DNA of 58,269 nt from DAIOEK01 sp036746315 (GTDB lineage: Bacteria; Chloroflexota; Anaerolineae; Anaerolineales; Anaerolineaceae), in contig DAIOEK010000015.1 in NCBI GenBank assembly GCA_036746315.1, positions 1 to 58,269 on the forward strand, given 5' to 3'. A program made the position numbers and the translations under genes. How positions within the stretch are numbered: position 1 is the stretch's first letter; each line of letters opens with the position of its first letter. Shown piece after piece: positions 8,980-16,842 of the stretch. Below the pieces are notes generated by a model that made no database searches, was not told where the DNA came from, and was given only the letters and a program-made list of their open reading frames with translations.

Positions 8980-9912
8980 CTAATAATATTTTCGCAGATC
9001 CATCCCCTGATACAGGGATGCCACCTCTTCGGCGTACCCGTTGAAGGGGAGCGTCTCCCGGCGGGTTACCTCGCCGATGCGCCTTTCCGTCCTCTGACTC
9101 CACCGGGGATGATCCACATCGGGATTCACATTGGCATAGAAACCATATTCATCCGGGGCGATGGTGCTCCACAGGGTAGCCGGCTGGGTATCGGTTAATT
9201 CGACTTTGGTGATCGCCTTGATGGATTTGAAGCCGTACTTCCAGGGCACCACCAGGCGAATGCCGCCGCCGTTCTGCGCCGGCAATTCCCCACCGTAAAG
9301 CCCGGTTGCCAGAATGGTGAGGTCGTGCATGGCTTCATCCATCCGCAAACCTTCCTGGTATGGCCACGGGTAATAGGGGGAATTCTGACCGGGCATTTCC
9401 TGCGGCGCGTAAATCGCTTCGAACCGGACGTATTTTGCCTCAGACTTCGGACCCGCCGACGCCAGCAGCTTGGAGAGCGAAAAGCCCACCCAGGGAATGA
9501 CCATGCTCCAGCCTTCCACACAGCGCAACCGGTAGATTCGTTCCTCCGGCTGATAGCGGTGGATCAGGTCATCCACTGAAAAGGTGCCCGGTTTTTCGAC
9601 GAGTCCGCTCACCTCGACATCCCAGGGCGAGGTTGGAAAGTTCTTTGCCAGCTGGCTGACCTTTTCCTTGTCGGTTGTGAATTCGTAATAGTTGTTGTAG
9701 TTCAAAATCTCGTCGAGCGAGTTCTGCTTGTCTTCGGGCGGCAGGCTTTCCGGGCTGCCATTTGCGCCGGAGGAACCCTGATCCTTCCCGACCCCGCAGG
9801 CAGCCAGCCCCACGCCCACCGCCAACGAACCGGCGGCGGTCATAAATGCCCGGCGTGAAAGGTAAACCTGTTTGGGCGTGATTTCTGATGATGCAATTTT
9901 CTCGGTTTTCAT
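8980..9912 (-). CDS. msrP: MsrP-like molybdopterin-dependent methionine sulfoxide reductase
   Basis: Reduces oxidised methionines in exported proteins using a molybdopterin cofactor. The 310-residue chain starts with a Tat signal (SRRAFM at residues 19-24). The hydrophobic stretch ends LAAC with Cys39, so it may be lipid-anchored rather than free as in E. coli. The Mo-coordinating Cys is Cys131 in YRLRCVEGWSMVIPW, and the cofactor-binding GGGIRLVVPWKYGFKSIK follows. GAAGGAG lies before the ATG. The gene is ten bases after the thioredoxin-like lipoprotein and eight before msrQ, inside an operon that begins with a two-component system. Confidence 0.93.
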   Translation of the reverse strand: MKTEKIASSEITPKQVYLSRRAFMTAAGSLAVGVGLAACGVGKDQGSSGANGSPESLPPEDKQNSLDEILNYNNYYEFTTDKEKVSQLAKNFPTSPWDVEVSGLVEKPGTFSVDDLIHRYQPEERIYRLRCVEGWSMVIPWVGFSLSKLLASAGPKSEAKYVRFEAIYAPQEMPGQNSPYYPWPYQEGLRMDEAMHDLTILATGLYGGELPAQNGGGIRLVVPWKYGFKSIKAITKVELTDTQPATLWSTIAPDEYGFYANVNPDVDHPRWSQRTERRIGEVTRRETLPFNGYAEEVASLYQGMDLRKYY

Positions 9913-9922
9913 AATTTCTCCT

Positions 9923-10468
9923 TCAGGATGCCTGCTCTTCCAGAAGAGCCCGGATCGCCTGCTCTGTTTCGTCATACTTCCCCTCCCCGATGTGGATGTA
10001 GCGGATGTGTCCCTCTCCATCGATCAAATAGAGGGTCGGCCAGTAACGGGTTCCGTATGCCGCCCAGGTATTCCCCTGGTTGTCTTCGGCAACCGCATAA
10101 TCGATATCCAATTGATAGACCGCCTCCTTGAGGTTCGCCATATCCTTTTCATAATCGAACTCGGGGTAATGATTGCCGATGACAACCAAGCCTTTTTCAG
10201 CATATCTGGAATGCCATTCGTTCAGATGGGGGATTACGTTCCTGCAATTGACGCACCCGAAGGTCCACATGTTCAACAGGATCACCTTTCCCCTGGAATC
10301 GGCCAGCCGGATGGGGTGATCGGTATTGATCCAGATCTCGTTGGTCAGCTCAGGGGCAATCCCCAGATCCGGTAAGGGATCGGCATCCGCCACCGTGGAC
10401 GGCGGCAACGACCGGCATCCGCCCAACAGAAAGGTGAAAATCATCAGTGTGACAACCAATTTCGACAT
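9923..10468 (-). CDS. Thioredoxin-like (TlpA-type) lipoprotein
   Basis: An exported thiol-disulfide protein of 181 residues. Signal peptide and lipobox FLLGGC give a lipid-anchored Cys at residue 18. The thioredoxin fold carries WTFGCVNCRN, a CxxC active site of the DipZ/TlpA type, and the cis-Pro region YWPTLYLID. Of several in-frame starts, the one giving MSKLVV is best placed eight bases after GGAG and yields a normal lipoprotein signal. It shares a transcript with msrP and msrQ and probably supplies or removes thiol reducing power at the cell surface. The start region lies in a perfect inverted repeat. Confidence 0.85.
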   Translation of the reverse strand: MSKLVVTLMIFTFLLGGCRSLPPSTVADADPLPDLGIAPELTNEIWINTDHPIRLADSRGKVILLNMWTFGCVNCRNVIPHLNEWHSRYAEKGLVVIGNHYPEFDYEKDMANLKEAVYQLDIDYAVAEDNQGNTWAAYGTRYWPTLYLIDGEGHIRYIHIGEGKYDETEQAIRALLEEQAS

Positions 10469-10494
10469 AAGCATATCTCCGTAGATATGCTTAT
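10467..10494 (-). promoter_or_regulatory. Perfect inverted repeat over the ribosome site and start of the redox lipoprotein
   Basis: Two exact 12-base arms (ATAAGCATATCT and its complement) separated by four bases. In the mRNA the ribosome-binding GGAG falls in the loop and first stem pairs, and the AUG lies at the base of the stem. This could be a translational switch, an mRNA-processing site between the kinase and redox genes, or an operator for the adjacent response regulator. It has no following U tract, so it is not a standard terminator. Confidence 0.6.
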
Positions 10495-10542
10495 CGTATT
10501 CGAACAAAATTACAGAATTGTTACGAAATCAGGAAAAAATCA

Positions 10543-11775
10543 TTAACTTTTCGGCAGCACAATGGAAAACGCCGTACCCTTGCCGGGGATGCTTTGTACA
10601 GATATGCTGCCTTTATGTGCATCGACAATCCCTTTGACGATCGCCAGCCCCAACCCCGCGCCCCCGCTGGCGCGGCTGCGCGATTTATCCCCCCGGTAAA
10701 AGCGGTCAAAGATGTGGGGAAGGTCGGACTCCTGGATGCCCTCCCCGCTGTCCGATACCGTGATGCGAATGGAGCTGCCTTCCCGTTTGGCTTCCAGGTT
10801 CACGACCCCGCCCTTGGGTGTATGGTTGATTGCATTGGTGACCAGATTATTCAGCGCCCGGCTCATCCAGACCACATCCATGGTTACCGGATCAAGCCCG
10901 TTTTCGGCGGACCCGGTCAACTGCAAGCCCTTGCTGGCCGCCAGCCCGGAAAAGCTGATCAGCGTATCCGAAATCAGGTCGGATAGGGAGGATGGCTCCC
11001 GATTCAACGGCATGCCGCCCGAATCCAGTTGCGAGATCTGAAAAAGCTCATCCACCAGAACGGTCAGGTTATCGATGTGTCTTTTTGCCTGGTCGAGGTA
11101 TTCCTTCGCCTGCTCCGCATCGGTTACGACACCATCGGATAGCGCGGCAACCAGCAGCCGGATGGAGGAGAGCGGTGTGCGTAAATCATGCCCCGCCCAG
11201 GCGACCAGATCCCGGCGCAGGGTATCCAGCTCCTTTTGTTTTTGATCGACGATTTCCAGCCTGTTTGCCATCTGGTTGAAGGATGCGGCCAGGGAGGCAA
11301 TTTCATCATTCCCGGGGATCTCTGCGCGCGTCGACAAATCGCCCTTTTCAATTTTTTGGGTCGCCGATTTCAACCGGTTGATCCTGGTGATCAGCGTACT
11401 GGTAAAAAAGCTCCCCAGCGCCACCGCAATACCGCCGGCAAAAACGAGGAGTACCGTGGCGAGGAGCAGATCGTGCTTGCTGGCAAACATCAACCGGGCG
11501 GTCAGCCAAACATTAATGAAGGTAAGCACACTCGCCAGCACATAAGTGCCCAGCAACACCCACCGCAGGGATGGGGCGCGTTCCAGCCAGTTGGAGCGGT
11601 ACGCCCCATATCCCATCGCCACGGAAATGACCGCCGTGACCGACAGGAACTGTGCCATGTGTTTGAGGTCGCCCAGCGTGGGCTGCATCAACCAATAAAA
11701 GATAAGCAGCGAGAGCAGCAGCACGGCTGCAATTCCAACAGCAAAGACCAAAGCGTGCGGTTGTCTATTTTTCAT
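10543..11775 (-). CDS. Sensor histidine kinase (HAMP, HisKA, HATPase)
   Basis: A 410-residue membrane sensor. The N-terminal part has about four hydrophobic segments and almost no extracytoplasmic domain. A HAMP segment (ITRINRLKSATQKIEKGDL) follows. The phospho-acceptor His is in AGHDLRTPLSS, and the ATP lid shows NLVTNAINHTPKG, DSGEGI and GGAGLGLAIVKG. It lies seven bases after its response regulator and upstream of the redox lipoprotein, msrP and msrQ. With so little external domain it may sense membrane or redox state; in E. coli a kinase-regulator pair (HprSR/YedVW) likewise controls msrPQ. Confidence 0.92.
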   Translation of the reverse strand: MKNRQPHALVFAVGIAAVLLLSLLIFYWLMQPTLGDLKHMAQFLSVTAVISVAMGYGAYRSNWLERAPSLRWVLLGTYVLASVLTFINVWLTARLMFASKHDLLLATVLLVFAGGIAVALGSFFTSTLITRINRLKSATQKIEKGDLSTRAEIPGNDEIASLAASFNQMANRLEIVDQKQKELDTLRRDLVAWAGHDLRTPLSSIRLLVAALSDGVVTDAEQAKEYLDQAKRHIDNLTVLVDELFQISQLDSGGMPLNREPSSLSDLISDTLISFSGLAASKGLQLTGSAENGLDPVTMDVVWMSRALNNLVTNAINHTPKGGVVNLEAKREGSSIRITVSDSGEGIQESDLPHIFDRFYRGDKSRSRASGGAGLGLAIVKGIVDAHKGSISVQSIPGKGTAFSIVLPKS

Positions 11776-11782
11776 AATGAAC

Positions 11783-12466
11783 TCAGGGTTCGAATTTGTA
11801 CCCCACGCCCCAGACGGTGATCAAATGGATGGGGGAAGTGGCATCTTTTTCGATCTTCTCGCGCAGCCGCTTGATATGGACGGTCACGGTGCTGGGGTCG
11901 ATATAATCGGACAGCCCCCAGATGTTTTCCAGTATCTGGTCGCGGGTAAAAACCTGGCGCGGATACCTTGCCAGGTAATGCAGCAGGTCGAATTCCTTGG
12001 AGGTCAGCAATACAATTTGCCCATCCACAAACACCTCCCTGGTTTGCGGATCGATGATCAGGTGGTCGGAGGTGATCTTCCCCGCCTGCGCCGCATCCGC
12101 CGGCAGTCGCGTCCGCCGCAGCACAGCCCGCACCCTGCTCACCAGTTCCTGGGGACTGAACGGCTTGACCACGTAATCATCCGCCCCCAGTTCCAGACCG
12201 GCGATGCGGTCCGTTTCTTCGGAACGGGAAGTGAGCATGATCACCGGCACATCAGAATGATCGCGCAGGCTCCTGATCAATGACAACCCGTCCATCCCGG
12301 GCAGCATGATATCCAGAATAATCAAATCCGGCAGTTTATGCTCAAAGGCGGAGAGAGCCTCCAACCCGTTGGCATAGCCGGTCACCTCATACCCTGCCCG
12401 CTTCAGGTACAGACCGACAACAGAGCTGATGCTTGGTTCATCTTCAACGATCACAATTTTTGTCAT
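11783..12466 (-). CDS. OmpR/PhoB-family response regulator
   Basis: A 227-residue transcription factor. The receiver domain has the acidic pair VEDEPS, the phospho-acceptor Asp in LIILDIMLPG near residue 51, and the Lys of VKPFSPQEL. A winged-helix DNA-binding domain follows (LTSKEFDLLHYLA then VTVHIKRLREKIE). The start is MTKIVIVEDE, because the nine-residue upstream extension (MVFYFYGLN) is not family-like. First gene of a five-gene minus-strand unit ending in msrQ. The AT-rich 138-base divergent region toward the Met-rich lipoprotein probably holds promoters for both directions and is a likely target site. Confidence 0.93.
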   Translation of the reverse strand: MTKIVIVEDEPSISSVVGLYLKRAGYEVTGYANGLEALSAFEHKLPDLIILDIMLPGMDGLSLIRSLRDHSDVPVIMLTSRSEETDRIAGLELGADDYVVKPFSPQELVSRVRAVLRRTRLPADAAQAGKITSDHLIIDPQTREVFVDGQIVLLTSKEFDLLHYLARYPRQVFTRDQILENIWGLSDYIDPSTVTVHIKRLREKIEKDATSPIHLITVWGVGYKFEP

Positions 12467-12604
12467 ATTCAATCCATAAAAATAAAATACCATCTAATTA
12501 TTGCTTAATTATTAATTATCTTTCATTGTTTTGTAATATTTATTGAAGGGTTTCGTAAGATTTCCTCCTTAGGATAATACCAAAACCAGATCACGGAGGA
12601 AAAA

Positions 12605-13330
12605 ATGATCAAGCGAATGCTTATTGGTATGTTGTTGATGGTATTTGTGCTTTCCGCCTGCGCGCCGGTTTCGAAATCGTCGACGGATATGATGGAAAAG
12701 CCGACTGAAGAAATGATGGACGAAACGCCAACCGCGGTGATGGAAAAGCCTACCGAAGAGATGATGGACCAATCATCAGCCACGGATATGATGGAGAAGC
12801 CGACCGAGGAAATGATGGAAACATCGCCAACTGCGGAGATGGAAGATCACAGCGGCGACGACATGATGGCGGAAACGCCCGAATGGCTGGGATATTCACT
12901 GGTCAACGTGAAAACGGGTGAATCTTTTTCGATCAACGATTTCAAAGGCAAAGTCGTGCTGGTCGAAACACTGGCAATGTGGTGCCCCAACTGCAAAAAG
13001 CAGCAGCAACAGATAAAAGCTTTGCATGAAGACCTGGGAGAAATGGGCATGGACCTGGTTTCCATCGGATTGGATGTGGATGCCAATGAAAATGCGCAGG
13101 ACTTGAAAGCGTATATCGGGAGCAACGGCTTTGACTGGGTCTACGCAGTTGCCACGGAAGAAACGGCACGCGAGATCGGCAACCAGTATGGCAATCAATT
13201 CTTAAACCCGCCCTCCACGCCGATCCTGATCATCGACCGCGGCGGCACGGTGCACCAGATGCCGTTCGGGATCAAATCGGCAGCCGAACTGAAATCGTTC
13301 ATCCAACCCTTCCTAGATGAGAGCATGTAA
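12605..13330 (+). CDS. Met-rich repeat lipoprotein with thioredoxin-like domain
   Basis: An exported, lipid-anchored (VLSAC, Cys19) thioredoxin-fold protein of 241 residues. Residues 21-90 are an acidic Met-rich linker holding 14 Met, including three exact copies of MEKPTEEMM at residues 30-38, 46-54 and 63-71. The copies differ in DNA only at synonymous positions, so the peptide is being kept. The C-terminal domain (from about 92) carries MWCPNCKK as active site (Cys127, Cys130) and the cis-Pro NPPSTPILIID. CcdA follows, the expected electron supplier. The Met linker may bind Cu(I) or act as an oxidant sink; it is next to methionine sulfoxide reductase genes. Ribosome site GGAGG. Confidence 0.88.
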   Translation: MIKRMLIGMLLMVFVLSACAPVSKSSTDMMEKPTEEMMDETPTAVMEKPTEEMMDQSSATDMMEKPTEEMMETSPTAEMEDHSGDDMMAETPEWLGYSLVNVKTGESFSINDFKGKVVLVETLAMWCPNCKKQQQQIKALHEDLGEMGMDLVSIGLDVDANENAQDLKAYIGSNGFDWVYAVATEETAREIGNQYGNQFLNPPSTPILIIDRGGTVHQMPFGIKSAAELKSFIQPFLDESM

Positions 13331-13347
13331 CTGGCAATATCCCCCCT

Positions 13348-13377
13348 GTCAGCAGATGGGACTTCCCATCTGCTGAC
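13348..13377 (+). terminator. Stem-loop between the thioredoxin lipoprotein and ccdA genes
   Basis: Exact 13-base arms (GTCAGCAGATGGG and complement) with an ACTT loop, followed by AATTTT. The tract of T is short, so it is more likely a partial terminator or mRNA-stability element that sets the ratio of the two proteins than a full stop. It ends 17 bases before the ccdA start. Confidence 0.6.
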
Positions 13378-13394
13378 AATTTTGGGAGCACACA

Positions 13395-14066
13395 ATGGAA
13401 TCGATCCTTACATCTTTGAGCCTGGGCTTGTTGGCCAGTGCCAGTCCCTGCATCATCCCGCTCTACCCGGGTTACCTGGCTTACTTGAGCGGAGCGGGCG
13501 GCGGTGCGAAGTTAAAGGGCAGGCACTTCCTTGGCTTTTTTGTCCTGGCGGGCGTATTATCCATGATGCTTGTGCTGGGGTTGATCATTGCCCTGTTGTC
13601 GATCTCGGTGGGCAGTGCCCTCTCGGTGATCATTCCCCTTGCCGATGTTACGCTGATCACCCTGGGCATTCTGCTGCTGGCGGATAAAAATCCCTTCAAG
13701 CAGCTGCCCCAAATCAGGGTGCCGGCTTTGCAGAATCCGTTCATGAATGCCTACCTGTACGGATTGCTCTACGGGCCGATCGCATTACCCTGCTCCGGTC
13801 CGCTGGTGGTTGGCATTTTCGCCGTATCGCTGTCCACCGCGGAAGCGCTCAGCCGGCTGGGCACCTTCCTCTGGTTCGGACTGGGCTTTGGTCTGCCGCT
13901 GTTGATCCTGTCGTTGATCTCCGCAGTGTTGCAGCGCACCATCACACGCTGGCTTGCCGCCCATTCCCGCCTGATCAACATCCTCGGGGGAAGCCTGTTG
14001 ATCTGCATTGGCGTATATGATTTCGCCGTCAACCTGGAACTTATCCGTCTGGTATTAAAAATCTAA
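13395..14066 (+). CDS. ccdA: CcdA-type membrane thiol electron carrier
   Basis: Moves reducing equivalents from cytoplasmic thioredoxin to exported thiol proteins. It is 223 residues with six predicted membrane helices. The two redox cysteines lie in the inverted-repeat motifs SASPCIIPLYPGYLAYLSG (helix 1) and IALPCSGPLVVG (helix 4), each with the Pro-Cys signature of the family. The start is supported by GGGAG eight bases upstream. Directly after the Met-rich thioredoxin lipoprotein, its likely partner; it may also serve the redox lipoprotein encoded divergently at 9923-10468. Confidence 0.9.
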   Translation: MESILTSLSLGLLASASPCIIPLYPGYLAYLSGAGGGAKLKGRHFLGFFVLAGVLSMMLVLGLIIALLSISVGSALSVIIPLADVTLITLGILLLADKNPFKQLPQIRVPALQNPFMNAYLYGLLYGPIALPCSGPLVVGIFAVSLSTAEALSRLGTFLWFGLGFGLPLLILSLISAVLQRTITRWLAAHSRLINILGGSLLICIGVYDFAVNLELIRLVLKI

Positions 14067-14161
14067 GCGGCCATTGATTTTTAATATAAAATGGAGAAAA
14101 TTGGGTCTGCGCCCTTGCCTTGGGGCAATTGATACGATCAGGTCCGAATCGGGAGGGAGAT

Positions 14162-14794
14162 ATGTCCATTCTGGAACAACTGTCATCCAAACGGGGCGAA
14201 CGCTCCGGCGAAGCCAATCTGCATGTCGCACTGCAATGCATCCAGCACCCCGATCTGCTGGAGGAAATCGACGGTGGATTACAGGGCAAGGATGCAGCCC
14301 TGGCAGGCGACTGCGCCGAGGTAATGACCATGGTCGCTGAGCATCACCCTGAAAAGGTGAAGCAGTATGCCGATCATCTCGTTGCCGCCTGCACCCACAA
14401 GACCACCCGCGTTCGCTGGGAAGCGATGCACGCGTTATCATATATTGCAAAACTGATCCCCGATCGGATGGAGACGTACCTGCCGGCGGTGATGGAAATC
14501 TACAGCAAGGATGCCTCGATCATCGTCAGGGACTATGCCGTGGATGTCATCGGCAACTACGCGGCATCCGGCGAGGACGCCGCCCGGCAGGCAATGCCCC
14601 TTTTGCTCGAATCGACCGGTCACTGGGATGGACGCCATGCAGGTCATGCGTTGAACGGATTGATGAATGTGGTCGAGAAGGCGCCCGATCTCAGGCACGA
14701 TATTCTGCCCGTCGCGGAAAAATATCTGGCGGCGGAAAAAGCGGTGATCCGTAAGGCGGCAAAAAGCTTACATAAGCTGATTCAAAAATCGTAA
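14162..14794 (+). CDS. HEAT-repeat protein of unknown function
   Basis: A 210-residue alpha-solenoid protein. Repeating helix pairs such as TTRVRWEAMHALSYIAKLIPD and ASIIVRDYAVDVIGNYAASG are HEAT-like, with the usual Arg/Asp pattern at helix turns. No enzyme motif, signal or membrane segment. The ATG follows GGGAGGGAGAT, a strong ribosome site, which excludes an in-frame ATG at 14120. It probably mediates a protein-protein contact; nothing in the neighbourhood identifies the partner. Confidence 0.7.
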   Translation: MSILEQLSSKRGERSGEANLHVALQCIQHPDLLEEIDGGLQGKDAALAGDCAEVMTMVAEHHPEKVKQYADHLVAACTHKTTRVRWEAMHALSYIAKLIPDRMETYLPAVMEIYSKDASIIVRDYAVDVIGNYAASGEDAARQAMPLLLESTGHWDGRHAGHALNGLMNVVEKAPDLRHDILPVAEKYLAAEKAVIRKAAKSLHKLIQKS

Positions 14795-14874
14795 TATGAA
14801 AGTATGATGGAAGGGACGCATGTTCGTCGGAGCATGCGATTTCCTGCGGACTCTTTCGCATTGGGAGAAACCGG

Positions 14875-15207
14875 ATGCCCAATTTCAACTCCGATCACAA
14901 AAACGTGCTGGATGAAATGCTGCTGGTCCATCCAGCCATCCGGCCGGGAAAGATGTTTGGCTTCCCGGCGTACTACGTGGGGAAGAAGCTCGCCATCTGC
15001 CTGTATGAAGATGGCGTCGGGGTCAAACTGCCGGAAAAAACGGTGAACCGCCTGCTTGAAACCGACCCACACACATCTCCGTTCCAACCGTATGGGAAGC
15101 CGCGTATGCGTGAGTGGCTACAAATCACGCTGGCGGATTCCGAAGGCTATCGCAGCTACCTGCCCCTGTTCGAAGAATCGATCCGCTTTCTACTCGAAGG
15201 CGGGTAG
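14875..15207 (+). CDS. TfoX N-terminal-domain-like small protein
   Basis: A 110-residue soluble protein. The core KMFGFPAYYVGKKLAICLY followed by VGVKLPE resembles the TfoX N-terminal/YjbR-like fold, in which a MFG-x-YY turn and a short beta hairpin recur. Family members are of largely unknown function outside competence regulators, and this one lacks the TfoX C-terminal domain. GGGAGA precedes the ATG. An overlapping ATG frame at 14804 was judged a shadow. Confidence 0.6.
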   Translation: MPNFNSDHKNVLDEMLLVHPAIRPGKMFGFPAYYVGKKLAICLYEDGVGVKLPEKTVNRLLETDPHTSPFQPYGKPRMREWLQITLADSEGYRSYLPLFEESIRFLLEGG

Positions 15208-15333
15208 TCTGCGCGCCGCGCATTTGCGGATTATGTGCAATTTGTGTTAATTCGGTCTTTTTCGGCATTTTCGTTTCAAACAACCCTTATAATAAAGTTG
15301 ACCGGTTAAATACAAATTTAATGGATGAGGTAG

Positions 15334-16668
15334 ATGACTTTCGACTTTTCGGCATTTATTCGGTACAACTATCGCGCATTTTTCAAATCCCGGGGCAAAA
15401 ATTATCGACTCACACCGAAGCGCTTTTTGATCCTGGTTGTCTGGCTGATTCTCTACATTCCCGCTCAACTCATCAATCGATTCTGTTTCCTGTTGGATGA
15501 GGTGTTTTTTCCGGCTTACCGTAAACAAGAGATACGTAAGCCGGTTTTTATTATCGGCAACCCCCGCAGCGGAACGACCTTTCTGCACCGGCTGATGTTC
15601 AAAGATACCCGCACCTTTACATCCTTCACCGTATGGGAAATGGTGCTTGCACCATCCATCACCCAGCGCAAGATCATCTGGGGGCTGGTAAAACTCGGCA
15701 GGGCAATCGGCTACCCCATCAACCGCGGGATCAACGCCATCAACCGCCGTCTCACGCAGGGCAAGGGTAACAAAGCCCACGCGATCAAGGTGAACGAGGC
15801 TGAGGAGGATGGGCACATCCTGATCCACAATTGGACCAGCGAATCGTTGTGGGCGATCTATCCCTTCCGCGACGAACTGCTGCCCTATTTCTTCTTTGAC
15901 CGCGATCTGCCCGGAGAGCGCAAGCAGAAGGTGATGACGTTCTACCGCAACATGATCCAGCGCCATCTGTATGCCCACGGCGGCGACAAGATCCTGCTTT
16001 CCAAGAATCCATCCAACACCTCCAAAGTTGCGGCGCTATCCGAGACCTTCCCCGATGCCAGATTCATCAACCTGGTGCGCACCCCCTTCAAGGCAATGCC
16101 CTCGATGCTCGACTACATGTCTACCGGGTGGAATATCTTCTGCGACCCGCTGGAGGCGTATCCGTTTCGGGAGGAGTTCTTTCAGGTGATGCGCTTCTAC
16201 TACCTGTACCCGGCTGAGTTTTTCAAGGATAAAGAGGATCGCTGCATGTTCATGCAATATGACGACATGGTGCAGCAACCGGATGAGTGCATTGAAGATC
16301 TGTATTCCTGGCTTGAGTTGGATTATGCTGTGGATGTTCGGGAGATCGTTGCCGGCGAGACCCGCAGCGCCAAAAACTTCCGCAGCCGCCACGATTACTC
16401 GATCAAAGAGATGGGCTTGAGCGAAGAGAAGATCTACCGCGAGTTTGCCGAAGTATTCAATTATTACGAATTCGACAATCACCAGATTGAGCTGCCCGAC
16501 CACGTCATGTTCTGGGATATCCGGGAATGGCCGCGCTCATGGAAGACCCAACGCCTGCGCCGCCAGCAACTGCGGCAGCAGCGCAAACTCGAAAGAAGCA
16601 GGCAGCCCGGCTTGCGCTTTGGCAATCCGTTGGTCTCAAAACAGGTGAAGAACACCTCCGCAGATTAA
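15334..16668 (+). CDS. Sulfotransferase family protein
   Basis: A 444-residue enzyme predicted to transfer sulfate from PAPS to a lipid, glycan or other acceptor. The 5'-phosphosulfate loop is IIGNPRSGTTFLHRLM near residues 70-85, and the 3'-phosphate-binding segment is SKNPSNTSKVAAL then FINLVRTPFKAMPS near 225-265. An N-terminal hydrophobic stretch (ILVVWLILYIPAQLI) may attach it to the membrane. GATGAGGTAG precedes the ATG. It is monocistronic: a strong terminator follows. Confidence 0.85.
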   Translation: MTFDFSAFIRYNYRAFFKSRGKNYRLTPKRFLILVVWLILYIPAQLINRFCFLLDEVFFPAYRKQEIRKPVFIIGNPRSGTTFLHRLMFKDTRTFTSFTVWEMVLAPSITQRKIIWGLVKLGRAIGYPINRGINAINRRLTQGKGNKAHAIKVNEAEEDGHILIHNWTSESLWAIYPFRDELLPYFFFDRDLPGERKQKVMTFYRNMIQRHLYAHGGDKILLSKNPSNTSKVAALSETFPDARFINLVRTPFKAMPSMLDYMSTGWNIFCDPLEAYPFREEFFQVMRFYYLYPAEFFKDKEDRCMFMQYDDMVQQPDECIEDLYSWLELDYAVDVREIVAGETRSAKNFRSRHDYSIKEMGLSEEKIYREFAEVFNYYEFDNHQIELPDHVMFWDIREWPRSWKTQRLRRQQLRQQRKLERSRQPGLRFGNPLVSKQVKNTSAD

Positions 16669-16686
16669 TGATCAAACAGATCACTT

Positions 16687-16725
16687 AACACAGCCATGAA
16701 GAAATTTCATGGCTGTGTTTATTTT
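16687..16725 (+). terminator. Intrinsic terminator after the sulfotransferase gene
   Basis: Arms AACACAGCCATGAA and its exact complement, 14 base pairs, with a five-base loop, followed by a T-rich run (TTTATTTT). It lies 18 bases after the sulfotransferase stop and fits a factor-independent terminator. Confidence 0.85.
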
Positions 16726-16842
16726 CCGCTGTTCGACCCGTCGCTTGCCCAGACATAACAAAATGTTAACCTGGCGTTCCCGGTCCGTTAATCTGCGGGA
16801 GTCATAATGAATTCATGAAAGATAACAACAAGGAAATAAAAA

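Noticed and set aside
12705..12850. CRISPR-like or minisatellite DNA repeat in the Met-rich gene
   Set aside because: The units are 27 bases of coding DNA with synonymous differences and unequal spacers; they are protein repeats.
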